A DNA stretch of 41,076 bases from contig CAKTZI010000036.1 of the NCBI GenBank assembly GCA_934635385.1, positions 1 through 41,076 of the forward strand, given 5' to 3'. Below the pieces are notes generated by a model, which was not told the origin of the DNA, made no database searches, and saw nothing but the letters and a program-made list of their open reading frames with translations. Shown piece by piece: positions 16,666 to 24,617 of this stretch (within the stretch, counting starts at the first letter, position 1; each line of letters starts with the position of its first letter). A program made the translations under genes and the position numbers. The stretch comes from an uncultured Kiritimatiellota bacterium (GTDB lineage Bacteria; Verrucomicrobiota; Kiritimatiellia; RFP12; UBA1067).

Positions 16666-17049
16666 CTAATGGACAAGCAGCTCATACTGTCGGTCAAGTT
16701 CGGCAACGGGATCTGCCGTCTTCGCCGTCTGCGCCGAACCGTAGCGAATGACATTCTCGCGCGGACGAATCAGATTCGCGAACGCGCCGGGCCTTTTCTT
16801 CTCCTGTTCAATCGCGTATTCAATGTCGTGCGCCGCCCAATTCATCGCCTGCTCGAATTTTGCCCGCCCGTATTTCGGGAAAAAGCCGACAATCCGTGAA
16901 ATGGTGTCTTCGTCGTCCTGCGCAATCTTGAAACCGCAATACCCGGCCTCATCACACTTGACGATTACGCCGAAGCAAGCCGTGTTCGGCGACGCCGGGT
17001 CTGGATGCAGGATCACAGGAACGACGAGACAGACATATCCTTCAGGCAT
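16666..17049 (-). CDS. DUF3037-like protein, partner of HipA-like kinase
   Basis: A 127-aa protein whose start (MPEGYVCLVVPVILHPDPAS) and the GFKIAQDDEDTISRIVGFFP stretch resemble DUF3037, a small family commonly encoded next to HipA-like kinases. Its ATG overlaps the kinase's stop by 8 bases and the GGAGGA upstream lies within the kinase gene, so the two are made together. Role unknown; by context it may be the antitoxin or a kinase substrate or regulator. Confidence 0.6.
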   Translation of the reverse strand: MPEGYVCLVVPVILHPDPASPNTACFGVIVKCDEAGYCGFKIAQDDEDTISRIVGFFPKYGRAKFEQAMNWAAHDIEYAIEQEKKRPGAFANLIRPRENVIRYGSAQTAKTADPVAELDRQYELLVH

Positions 17050-17746
17050 GGCATTCCTCCGTTATCACCCGACGAATCGTGTCAAGAGGCAGAACGGCCT
17101 CGCCGACATCCGTCCACTCTGCCGGCATCACATCCCATGCTGAACCAAGGAACGACCCTTGCACAAGATCACAGACGCGCGCCTTCAATTCGGCCACTTC
17201 GTCCGCAGAAATCACCTCCCGATAATCACGAAGAATATGCTCGCCCGTAAACTCATCTTCATTGAACGTCGGATCAAAGGCGTTGTTGTGGTCGATTATG
17301 TAGACGCAACCGTTTACCAGCAGGTTGCTGTTGTAATCGGTTCGATCCGTATTGTGAATCAGCTTGTCGAACCAGTAGATGCGCGCCAAGATTTTCGGGT
17401 CGACGTGTTCGAGATCCGCTCGCGAATCGAGAACGTCCTTGCAGTTCTCCACATTCAGCGAACCGAAAACGAATTGGTTCGCATCTGTCACGAGGTCTGG
17501 AGCATCCACATTCTGCATTGTGCGCCAAAGGCGGAAATCCCTGCGGTCAAGCCGGAATATCTCAAAGTTCGGAACAGGCAAATTGATTTCGCGCGCCAAT
17601 CGCGCGCAGACCCATTCGGAAACCAACGAGCGGAAGCCCGTGTGGCTGCCCTTGCACCACCGAATGCCCCCGGCCCTGTCCCGGCAGAGAAACGGACGTG
17701 AGACTCCCTGCTCCGAAACCTTTAAGATAGATCCGATGCACTGCAT
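17042..17746 (-). CDS. HipA-like kinase
   Basis: A 234-aa protein with the kinase catalytic region of HipA-like proteins: HNTDRTDYNSNLLV (131-144; catalytic Asp and Asn) and IDHNNAFD (151-158; metal-binding DH). It is much shorter than full HipA (about 440 aa) and matches the compact HipA-like family found beside DUF3037. It may phosphorylate a translation component as HipA does with GltX; this is inference. ATG 17746 lies 11 bases after the gatB stop, so it is co-transcribed with gatB. That is a notable position for a possible translation-targeting toxin. Confidence 0.65.
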   Translation of the reverse strand: MQCIGSILKVSEQGVSRPFLCRDRAGGIRWCKGSHTGFRSLVSEWVCARLAREINLPVPNFEIFRLDRRDFRLWRTMQNVDAPDLVTDANQFVFGSLNVENCKDVLDSRADLEHVDPKILARIYWFDKLIHNTDRTDYNSNLLVNGCVYIIDHNNAFDPTFNEDEFTGEHILRDYREVISADEVAELKARVCDLVQGSFLGSAWDVMPAEWTDVGEAVLPLDTIRRVITEECHA

Positions 17747-17757
17747 ATCGAAGCCGC

Positions 17758-19194
17758 CTACAGCGCGGCGAGCTTCTTCGCGACGAGCGGGCCGACGAGC
17801 TTCGGGTCGGCCTTGCCCTTCGAGAGCTTCATGACCTGCCCGACGAAGAACCCCGCCGCCGCCTTCTTGCCGGCCTTGAAGTCCGCGACCGGACCCGGAT
17901 TCGCCGCGATCGCCTGGTCGACGAACGCCTCCAGCGCGGCCGTGTCGCTCACGGCGCCGAGGCCGCGCGCCTTCACGATCGCCTCCGGGTCGCCGCCCTT
18001 CTCGAAGATCTCCGGTAGAAGCTCCTTCAGCGTCGGCCCGTTGATCGCGCCGGACGCCGCGAGCTTCACGAGCGCCGCCAGCTCCGCCGGCTTCATCGCG
18101 CAGTCGCCGATGGCCTTGCCGCTCGTGTTCAGGAGTGCCATCACGTCGCCGAGAAAGAGGTTGCACAGCAACTTCGCCGTCTTCTTGTCGAGGCCCTTCG
18201 CCGCCGCCTCGTACCAGTCGGCGTTCGCCTTGTGCTGCGACAGCACCTCGGCGTCGTATTCGGCGAGGCCGTACTGCTCGATCATGCGGACGCGGCGCGC
18301 CTCCGGCTTCTCCGGCAGCAGCGCGCGCCAGGCGGCGACCTGCGCCTCGGAGAGCTCGACCGGCACGAGATCCGGCTCCGGGAAGTAGCGGTAATCGTGC
18401 GCGTTCTCCTTCGTGCGCATGGACGCCGTCTCCAGCGCCTCCGGGTCCCACCGGCGCGTCTCCTGCACGATCGGCACGCCCTGCGCGACGCACGCGCGCT
18501 GGCGCTTCGCCTCGTAGACGAGCGCGGCGTGGATGCCGGAGAACGAGTTCATGTTCTTGATCTCGACCTTCGTGCCGAGCTTCGCCTCGCCTTTCGGACG
18601 GATCGAGATGTTGACGTCGGAGCGCATGTTCCCCTCTTCGAGGTTGCAGTCCGACACGCCCGCATAGACAAGCATCTCCCTCAGGGCCGTCAGGTAGGCG
18701 ATGGCCTCGTCGGCGGACGCGAGATCCGGTTCCGATACAATCTCCATGAGCGGCGTGCCGCCGCGGTTGAAGTCCACGCCCGACGTCGTCGCGTAGTGGT
18801 TGATCTTCGCGGCGTCCTCCTCGAGATGAATGTGGTTGATGCGGATGAGCTTCTTCGTGCCGTCCGCCCGCGTGATCTCCACGCCGCCGCCGAGGCAGAG
18901 GGGATTGCCGTTCTCGGAGATCTGGTAGTCCTTCGCCATGTCCGGGTAGAAGTAGTTCTTCCGGTCGAAGGTCGCGTGCGTGTTGATCTCGCAGCCGAGC
19001 ATGAGACCGCTCATCACCGTGAGCTTCACGGCCTCCTTGTTCATGACCGGCAGGGCCCCCGGATAGCCGAGGCACACGGGGCAGACGTTCGTGTTCGGCT
19101 CGCAGCCCGTCTTCAGCAGGCAGCCGCAGAACATCTTCGTCTTCGTCTTGAGCTGGACGTGCGTCTCCAGCCCGATCGTATTCTCGAATTCCAT
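17758..19194 (-). CDS. gatB: aspartyl/glutamyl-tRNA amidotransferase subunit B
   Basis: A 478-aa GatB of full length. It supplies the kinase/transamidation part of GatCAB, which converts Glu-tRNA(Gln) and Asp-tRNA(Asn) into Gln-tRNA and Asn-tRNA in the cytoplasm. Diagnostic segments: ENTIGLETHVQLKTKTKMFC and NVCPVCLGYPGALPVMN near the N-terminus, and the C-terminal tail domain with FKAGKKAAAGFFVGQVMK. gatA and gatC are not in this window. The ATG at 19194 is only 8 bases after a TATAAT hexamer, so the mRNA is predicted to have a leader of about 2 bases and no Shine-Dalgarno sequence. Confidence 0.95.
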   Translation of the reverse strand: MEFENTIGLETHVQLKTKTKMFCGCLLKTGCEPNTNVCPVCLGYPGALPVMNKEAVKLTVMSGLMLGCEINTHATFDRKNYFYPDMAKDYQISENGNPLCLGGGVEITRADGTKKLIRINHIHLEEDAAKINHYATTSGVDFNRGGTPLMEIVSEPDLASADEAIAYLTALREMLVYAGVSDCNLEEGNMRSDVNISIRPKGEAKLGTKVEIKNMNSFSGIHAALVYEAKRQRACVAQGVPIVQETRRWDPEALETASMRTKENAHDYRYFPEPDLVPVELSEAQVAAWRALLPEKPEARRVRMIEQYGLAEYDAEVLSQHKANADWYEAAAKGLDKKTAKLLCNLFLGDVMALLNTSGKAIGDCAMKPAELAALVKLAASGAINGPTLKELLPEIFEKGGDPEAIVKARGLGAVSDTAALEAFVDQAIAANPGPVADFKAGKKAAAGFFVGQVMKLSKGKADPKLVGPLVAKKLAAL

Positions 19195-19202
19195 GGCGGC
19201 AT

Positions 19203-19211
19203 ATTATACCA
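19203..19211 (-). promoter_or_regulatory. extended -10 promoter TGGTATAAT for gatB
   Basis: Hexamer at 19203-19208, TG at 19210-19211; +1 expected near 19196. It is back to back with the + strand promoter at 19260. Confidence 0.65.
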
Positions 19212-19259
19212 TAACGCTCCGCCGGGCGTGCGCCGCGCGTCACGGGCCTTTCTGAAATA

Positions 19260-19268
19260 TGGTATACT
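19260..19268 (+). promoter_or_regulatory. extended -10 promoter TGGTATACT for the structured RNA
   Basis: TG at 19260-19261 and TATACT at 19263-19268; +1 predicted near 19275, the first base of a strong hairpin. Confidence 0.65.
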
Positions 19269-19274
19269 ATGTCC

Positions 19275-19606
19275 GTTCGCGAGCGACTCGCGAACATTGG
19301 TCTTTGACATCGGCGGCACGCGCTTGCAAGGGAGTTTGCCGCCACTTTCAAATGTGCGCAAGCGCATTTTTTGCTTCGTCAGAAAACCGCTAACTTTCGG
19401 ATTGGAAGCAAAGAATGTGGCTGCGCAGGCCCGCGTACAGGAGGCGTCGTATGCCTCCTCTTAGTATGCCCGCTCTGCGTGCCCGTTCTTTGGTATTTCC
19501 AATTCGGGCTCTTAGCGGTGCCTCTGACGAGATAACTTGAACGAGGCACGCGCTACTTTCCGCCGGCCGTCCCTCGTTTTACGGGCAGGGCGGACAAGGA
19601 ACGAGC
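19275..19606 (+). ncRNA. candidate structured non-coding RNA, unassigned family
   Basis: Between the promoter at 19260 and the phosphatase gene there is no ORF but extensive complementarity. Part 1: a 9-bp hairpin at 19275-19295, GGCGGCA/TGCCGCC (19312/19337) and a terminator-like hairpin at 19352-19372. Part 2: a rod of nested stems at 19376-19530. TCGTCAGA (19376) pairs with TCTGACGA (19523), CCGCTAA (19387) with TTAGCGG (19512), ATTGGAA (19401) with TTCCAAT (19497), AAAGAA (19410) with TTCTTT (19486). Inward of these, GGC.GCGCAG (19419) pairs with CTGCGTGCC (19475), CGTAC (19434) with GTATG (19464), and AGGAGGC (19439) with GCCTCCT (19453). That is about 49 pairs. GTGCCTC (19518) can instead pair with GAGGCAC (19543), which would break the outer stem. 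A 6S-like RNA or a riboswitch leader are the leading possibilities; I recognise no family. Confidence 0.65.
19352..19372 (+). terminator. intrinsic terminator with GCAA tetraloop
   Basis: ATGTGC/GCGCAT (with one G-T pair) closes a GCAA loop and is followed by six T (19367-19372). It could end an approximately 98-nt RNA from the promoter at 19260 or be the off-state of a leader. Confidence 0.55.
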
Positions 19607-19633
19607 AATGACACATGACAAAGGAGATCGGAC

Positions 19634-20713
19634 ATGACGCCGATTCTCCCTCTACTCGCCACGCTGGCAATCGTCTCCCCGCAGGACGGCGCGACGGTTC
19701 CGACCCTGAAGGACGGCCAGAAGGACTATCTTTCTGCCGACCGAGTCGAACGGGTGCGTCGCATGGACAACCCAGGCAACCGCGCCAAGATCCTCGCCGT
19801 CGGCGCGCGACAGCTGCCGCTCAAGATCGCCTGGACAACGGACAGGACGAACGAGACCTGGTCTCTCAAGGTCGTCCGCGAAGGCGGGCCGACTGAAGTG
19901 TTTGCCGTCACGAATCGCACGACGGCCTACCTCACGAACCTCGAACTCGGCGCGCGCTACCGCTGGTCTGTCTCGGACGGGCACGACACGGCGACAGCCA
20001 CATTCATCACGGAGGACACCGCGCCGCGATTCCTGTACGCGGGCGGCGTCGGGAACTTCCGCGATCTCGGCGGCTGGCGGACGACGGACGGGCGACGGGT
20101 CAGACAGAACCGAGTCTTCCGTTCGGCCGGCCTACGCGCCAGCTCGAAGTCAAAGGGCCAAAGCGGGCTCTTCGCCACGAAGTTCGTCAGTGGCCCCCGC
20201 CGCGTGACGGACGCGGGACTGGAGACTCTGCGGAGGGAATTCAAGATCCGGACGGACATCGAGCTCCGAACGACCCATGAGGCCGCCGGCATGGACGCGT
20301 CGCTTCTCGGTCCCAACGTGAACTGGGTCAAGCAGCCATTCGGTGCCTACGACTTCATCGACCGCCCCACCCACGGCAAGCAACCGTTCAAGAACGTCTT
20401 CCGCCTGTTCACGGACGAGCGGAACTACCCCGTCCTCATGCACTGCTCGGGCGGGCGTGACCGCACGGGAACGCTCGCGTTTCTGCTGAACGGGCTTCTG
20501 GGCGTCTCGGAGGAAGATCTCTGTCGCGACTGGGAGGTGTCGATCTTCTCGGACGGCGGAGGAACGTACACGTTCGACCGAATCCAGCGTCTTCTGGACT
20601 ACCTGAAAACCTATCCCGGCGAGTCCCTCAAAGCCAACATCGAAGTCTATGCCAAGAGTTGCGGCGTGACAGACGACGAGATTGCCGCGTTTCGGAAGCT
20701 GATGCTGGAGTGA
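19634..20713 (+). CDS. tyrosine-protein phosphatase with N-terminal fibronectin-like domain
   Basis: A 359-aa protein. The C-terminal half is a Y_phosphatase3/DSP-like domain with the CX5R loop HCSGGRDRTG (Cys271, Arg277), preceded by the family's NFRDLGGWRT (141-150) and VFRSAGL. The first 125 residues resemble a fibronectin type III-like module (SLKVVREGG, TAYLTNLELGARYRWSVSDG). The N-terminus is hydrophobic (MTPILPLLATLAIVS), so export is possible but not clear-cut. AAAGGAG lies 8 bases before the ATG. It is the only gene downstream of the structured RNA region and ends 3 bases from the convergent cstA stop. Substrate unknown; related proteins dephosphorylate phosphotyrosine or phosphoinositides. 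Confidence 0.8.
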   Translation: MTPILPLLATLAIVSPQDGATVPTLKDGQKDYLSADRVERVRRMDNPGNRAKILAVGARQLPLKIAWTTDRTNETWSLKVVREGGPTEVFAVTNRTTAYLTNLELGARYRWSVSDGHDTATATFITEDTAPRFLYAGGVGNFRDLGGWRTTDGRRVRQNRVFRSAGLRASSKSKGQSGLFATKFVSGPRRVTDAGLETLRREFKIRTDIELRTTHEAAGMDASLLGPNVNWVKQPFGAYDFIDRPTHGKQPFKNVFRLFTDERNYPVLMHCSGGRDRTGTLAFLLNGLLGVSEEDLCRDWEVSIFSDGGGTYTFDRIQRLLDYLKTYPGESLKANIEVYAKSCGVTDDEIAAFRKLMLE

Positions 20714-20716
20714 ACC

Positions 20717-22165
20717 CTACACGCGTCGTCCGCGGCGGAAGACGCAGACGACGACAACGGCCGTGACGAGAGCGGCGGCCGTGAGCGCGGCGGGCATCGA
20801 AAGACCTCCGGGGACGATTCCCCAGACCTGCCCTTTCGTTGGCCACGCCCAGAAGATGAACGTCGAGATGACCATGCACATGAAGACGCCGGGAACGAGC
20901 GTGACGAGCGCCTTCAGCCCGCGCCCCATCCGCAGCAGCCACACGGTCGCGGCGAAGAGCATCGACGTCGAGAGCAGCTGGTTCATCCACGCGAAGTAGT
21001 TCCAGAGGTGGTTGAAGCTCTTCGCGTCCCGGTTCGACCACGCGAGCAGTCCGACGACGACCGCCGCGAGCGGCAGACACGTGAGGACGCGCCGCTTCAG
21101 GTTCACCTGGTCGATCTTCAGCTCCTCCGCGAGCGAGAGCCGCGCCGAGCGGAGCGCCGTGTCGCCCGACGTGATCGCGAGGACGACGATGGCCGCGACC
21201 GTCACGCCGCCCATCCACGACCCAAGGAAGTGCTTGGCGATGTTGCCGAGGACGAGCGGCCCGGCGAGCGACAGGTTCTCCGGCTTCAGGTTGTAGATCG
21301 CGAGGGCCGCCGCCGCCCAGATCATCGCGATCACGCCCTCGGCGATCATCATGCCGAAGAACGTCGCGCGGGCCTCGCGCTCGGAGCGGCAGGTGCGCGC
21401 GACGATCGGACTCTGCGTCGCGTGGAAGCCGGAAATGATGCCGCAGGCGATCGTCACGAAGAGGCACGGGAAAAGCGGGTTCGTCGCCTGATAGCCGGCG
21501 AAGCCCGCGCAGTCGTTCAGGATCTCCGGCTTCGCGAACCCGGCGACGACGAGCGCGACGGAGATCGCAAGCGAGCCGACGACGAGCAGCGCGCCGAAGA
21601 CCGGGTAGAACCGGCCGATGATCGCGTCGATCGGGAAGAGCGTCGCGGCGAGGTAGTAGGCGAAGATGATCCCGACCGACCACCAGAAGACGGACACCTC
21701 CGGAAACCACTGGCGGTCGATGAGCGTCGCCGGCGTGTTGATGAAGACCGTCACGCACAGGAGCAGCGCGACCATCATGATCCAGCCGAAGACGGCGGCG
21801 TAGGCCGAGCCGAGGTGGTCGCGGATCATGCGCGGCATGTTCGCGCCGTTCGTGCGCATCGAGATCATGCCGGCGAAGAAGTCGTGCACCGCCCCCATGA
21901 ACACGCAGCCGACGGGGATGATGAGCAGCGCGACCTTGCCAAACTTGATGCCGAGGATGACGCCGATCACCGGCCCGACGCCCGCGATGTTCAGGAGCTG
22001 GATCAGCATGTTCTTCCACTTCGGCAGCGGCACGTAGTCCACGCCGTCCGGGTGGGCGACGCACGGCGTCTCGCGGTCGTCCGGCGGGATGAGCCGCTCC
22101 ACGAGCTTCCCGTAGGTGAAGTAGCCGAGGACGAGGAACGCGATGCCGCCCAGAAACCAGCTCAT
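20717..22165 (-). CDS. cstA: CstA-family carbon starvation / peptide or pyruvate transporter
   Basis: A 482-aa membrane protein with many hydrophobic segments and family signatures GVDYVPLPKWKNMLIQLLNI, AGVGPVIGVILGIKFG and AVHDFFAGMISMRTNG. CstA and its relative BtsT import peptides or pyruvate by proton symport when carbon is short. It is shorter than E. coli CstA (about 700 aa) but matches the compact form seen in many anaerobes. AAGGAGG precedes the ATG, and it begins 19 bases after the stop of the DUF58 gene, so the two are probably one transcript, though functionally unrelated. Confidence 0.88.
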   Translation of the reverse strand: MSWFLGGIAFLVLGYFTYGKLVERLIPPDDRETPCVAHPDGVDYVPLPKWKNMLIQLLNIAGVGPVIGVILGIKFGKVALLIIPVGCVFMGAVHDFFAGMISMRTNGANMPRMIRDHLGSAYAAVFGWIMMVALLLCVTVFINTPATLIDRQWFPEVSVFWWSVGIIFAYYLAATLFPIDAIIGRFYPVFGALLVVGSLAISVALVVAGFAKPEILNDCAGFAGYQATNPLFPCLFVTIACGIISGFHATQSPIVARTCRSEREARATFFGMMIAEGVIAMIWAAAALAIYNLKPENLSLAGPLVLGNIAKHFLGSWMGGVTVAAIVVLAITSGDTALRSARLSLAEELKIDQVNLKRRVLTCLPLAAVVVGLLAWSNRDAKSFNHLWNYFAWMNQLLSTSMLFAATVWLLRMGRGLKALVTLVPGVFMCMVISTFIFWAWPTKGQVWGIVPGGLSMPAALTAAALVTAVVVVCVFRRGRRV

Positions 22166-22184
22166 GATGAAACCTCCTTGTTAT

Positions 22185-23120
22185 TCAGCGTTTGCGCGCG
22201 CGGCGCTTGAAGAGCGCGCGCACGGCGTCGATGTACGGGCGGTCGGTCGCGATCGGCAGCGTCTCGATGCCCGTCTTGAGGAAGAACCGCCGCAGTTCTT
22301 CGGTCTCGGACGCGGCACGTGCGGCGAACGCACGGCGCACCTTCGCGCTCGACGTGTCCACGAGGACGAGCGCGCCCGTCTCGGGGTCTTCGAGTTCCAC
22401 GAGCCCCACGTCGGGCAGCGCGCTTTCCGCCGGATCGCTCACGGGCACGCAGATGAGGTCGTGATGCCGCGCCGCCGCGCGGAGCAGACGCTCTGCCGAA
22501 GAAAGCGCGTCCTCGACTCTTCCCTCTTCCTTCTTCCTTTTTCCTTCTTCCTCCGGCAGGAGGAAGTCGCTCACAAGGAAGACGACGGCGCGGCGCTTCT
22601 GGACGCCGTTCAGGAACTTGAGCGCGCCCGCGATGTCCGTGCCGCCCTGCGCGTCGTCCTCGGCGGCCAGCACCTCGCGCACGAGGCGCATGACCGAGTC
22701 GCGGCCCTTGCGCGGCGGAATGTACTTGACAATCCGGCCGGAGAAGAGGACGAGGCCGATCTTGTCCTGGTTGCGGATCGCCGTCAGCGCGAGAAGCGCC
22801 GTCACCTCGGCGGCCAGCTCCATCTTCGAGCGGCGGACGCTGCCGTAGCCCTGCGAGCCGGAGACGTCCACGAGAAAGAGGATCGTCAGCTCGCGCTCCT
22901 CGGCGAACCGCTTGATGTAGGGCACACCCGTCTTCGCCGTCACGTTCCAGTCGATCGTGCGCACGTCGTCCCCGACCTGGTAGGGCCGCACCTCGTCGAA
23001 CTCGACGCCCTGCCCCTTGAAGGTCGAATGGTAGTCGCCCGCAAGCTGGTCGTCGATCAGCTTGTTGGTGAGGATCCGTATCTTCCCCACCTTCGCCATC
23101 AGTTCCTTTACGTCAGTCAT
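22185..23120 (-). CDS. DUF58 / VWA-like protein
   Basis: A 311-aa protein with the DUF58 signature GVEFDEVRPYQVGDDVRTID followed by W-N, then a von Willebrand A-like core (LFLVDVSGSQGYGS; FSGRIV; VVFLVSDF). DUF58 proteins normally work with a MoxR AAA+ ATPase encoded next door in protein maturation or envelope functions; here moxR is 6 kb upstream, beyond a restriction-modification cassette. Residues around 190 (PEEEGKRKKEEGR) come from a polypyrimidine tract and look like a simple-sequence insertion in a loop. The ribosome binding site AGGAAGG is 12 bases from the ATG. Confidence 0.85.
   Translation of the reverse strand: MTDVKELMAKVGKIRILTNKLIDDQLAGDYHSTFKGQGVEFDEVRPYQVGDDVRTIDWNVTAKTGVPYIKRFAEERELTILFLVDVSGSQGYGSVRRSKMELAAEVTALLALTAIRNQDKIGLVLFSGRIVKYIPPRKGRDSVMRLVREVLAAEDDAQGGTDIAGALKFLNGVQKRRAVVFLVSDFLLPEEEGKRKKEEGRVEDALSSAERLLRAAARHHDLICVPVSDPAESALPDVGLVELEDPETGALVLVDTSSAKVRRAFAARAASETEELRRFFLKTGIETLPIATDRPYIDAVRALFKRRARKR
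22518..22553. repeat. polypyrimidine simple-sequence tract inside the DUF58 gene
   Basis: Repeated TTCC/CTTCC words encode the charged EEEGKRKKEEG loop. The tract keeps the reading frame and resembles the intergenic purine tracts elsewhere in the window. Confidence 0.5.
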
Positions 23121-23162
23121 GACAATCAGAAGCCTTCCTATCGAACCCCGTCAAATTTCACT

Positions 23163-24617
23163 TCACAGCACCTGCCAGTTGCCGCCATTGTCCGCGCCAT
23201 CCCTCCGCAGGCGACCTGCCGCCTTGAGCAGTCGGAGATTCCGTTCGATCCCTGAACGCGAAAGCCCCGTTTCCCGCACGAGATCCGCCGTCGTCCACTC
23301 CGGGTGACTCGCAAGCGCGGACAGGATTTTCTCCTTACTTTTCTCCTTACTTTTCTCCTTACTTTTCTCCTTACTTTTCTCCTTACTTTTCTCCTTACTT
23401 TTCGCGCCGCCCCTCTCATCCGCCAAAGCACGCCGCAGCCGATAAAACGTCACCCTCAACGTCGCCGACTCCTCTGAAACGACAGGCGGCGGAAGCCCCA
23501 TCTTTTCACACGCCGCGAAGTAGCGGGAAACGCCGCCGCCCCAGCCCTCGACCTCGCCCATGTACTCCAGCGCCGCACCGAGGGCATGGTTCCGAACCTT
23601 CGAGAATCCGTTCCGCGCATCTTCGACCGTCATCTCGCGGACAAGGCCACCCGGCGAGACGACCTCCAGTCGGTCGTCGTAAATGGCCACGTAGACGCAC
23701 GACGGCGACAGGTAGTCGCGGTGAAAGACCGCATTGCAGATGGCCTCGCGAATCGCGTCAATCGGCAGCTCGTAGACGTCCCGCCGCGCCGTGCCGACAA
23801 GTTCCGTGCCGACGCGGATGTTCCGCAGCACGAACTGGTAGGCGTCGTCGATCTGCGAGACGATGCCTCCGTCGCACGTCCGGCGGTCGATGAAGTCGCC
23901 CTTGTGCGTCCCGCGAAACGCGCCACACTTGATCAGAGGAAAGAGAACGTCATCCGCCGGCAATCCCGAAGCGATGCAGTAGCCGTAGGTCGGAAACAGC
24001 TTTCCGCCCCGACGTTTCAGCAGCCCCATCGACACCAGCCGCGTCGATGTCATGTCCTTGATCTCGCGTCGCTCCGCCTCCGTCGTGCAGTTCCGGCGGG
24101 CGATCTCCGTCATCAGCCGACACGTCTCTTCGATGTCGGAGGTCTTGACCGCCACGCCCGAAGCCTCTTGCTTGTCGAAGCTCAAGTTGTCGCCGGACAG
24201 GATCAACCCCTTCAGCGTATGCTCTTCGGCTTGCCGCGATGTCGCGCCGACACGCACGAACGTCCCCTTGCGGAGGCCGAGTGCCGTGACTGAATACGGG
24301 GTCTTTTCGCCGCTTTTCACGTCCACGGCAATCAGCGACTTGCCTTCGACGACAGCGGGCTTCACGTCAACGGAAATGCGGGGCGAACACGTATTTGAAA
24401 TCACGTCAACGAGGGCGTCCATTTCGGCGGCGACCTTCTCGCGCGGAATGCCGACAATCCGCCCCGTCTCGTTCTCGACGCCGAACAGCAGCCGCCCACC
24501 GCGCCCGTTGGCGAACGCCACGACGGTTTTCGTGAACTTCAGCGAATCCTTCGGCCGCGCCTCCTTGAACTCAAGCGCGGCATTCTCGCCCTGCGCAATC
24601 TGTTCAAGCAAGGTCAT
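23163..24617 (-). CDS. Schlafen AlbA_2 / ATP-binding transcriptional regulator-like protein
   Basis: A 484-aa protein. An AlbA_2 (Schlafen-like) domain occupies about 1-130 (LEFKEARPKDSLKFTKTVVA, FANGRGGRLLFGVEN). A GHKL-like ATPase part follows (REAICNAVFHRDY; GGLVREMTVEDARN). Then come six copies of SKEK as a flexible charged linker and a C-terminal winged helix (WTTADLVRETGLSRSGIERN). Such proteins are commonly annotated as ATP-dependent helicases or regulators and are frequent in defence islands. ATG 24617 overlaps the stop of the preceding small gene (ATGA); the open frame extends upstream but is not used. It is the last gene of the NgoBV-like restriction-modification cassette. Confidence 0.75.
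   Translation of the reverse strand: MTLLEQIAQGENAALEFKEARPKDSLKFTKTVVAFANGRGGRLLFGVENETGRIVGIPREKVAAEMDALVDVISNTCSPRISVDVKPAVVEGKSLIAVDVKSGEKTPYSVTALGLRKGTFVRVGATSRQAEEHTLKGLILSGDNLSFDKQEASGVAVKTSDIEETCRLMTEIARRNCTTEAERREIKDMTSTRLVSMGLLKRRGGKLFPTYGYCIASGLPADDVLFPLIKCGAFRGTHKGDFIDRRTCDGGIVSQIDDAYQFVLRNIRVGTELVGTARRDVYELPIDAIREAICNAVFHRDYLSPSCVYVAIYDDRLEVVSPGGLVREMTVEDARNGFSKVRNHALGAALEYMGEVEGWGGGVSRYFAACEKMGLPPPVVSEESATLRVTFYRLRRALADERGGAKSKEKSKEKSKEKSKEKSKEKSKEKILSALASHPEWTTADLVRETGLSRSGIERNLRLLKAAGRLRRDGADNGGNWQVL
23327..23398. repeat. six tandem copies of a 12-bp unit
   Basis: TTTTCTCCTTAC is repeated six times without mismatch. On the minus strand it encodes (SKEK)6 between the ATPase and winged-helix parts of the AlbA_2 protein. 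The unit is a multiple of three, so copy changes alter linker length without breaking the frame. Confidence 0.9.

Noticed and set aside
17747..19351. Extension of the HipA-like frame through gatB
   Set aside because: It is antiparallel-frame shadow of gatB, with Arg-rich composition and no homology.
19611..19896. tmRNA or RNase P RNA in the gap before the phosphatase
   Set aside because: None of the conserved tmRNA ends or RNase P core motifs is present.
20628..22064. Second 478-aa minus-strand ORF overlapping cstA
   Set aside because: Out-of-frame, Arg-rich and without hydrophobic segments, unlike the true transporter frame.
23327..23398. CRISPR-like array
   Set aside because: The 12-bp units are contiguous without spacers and lie inside a coding region.
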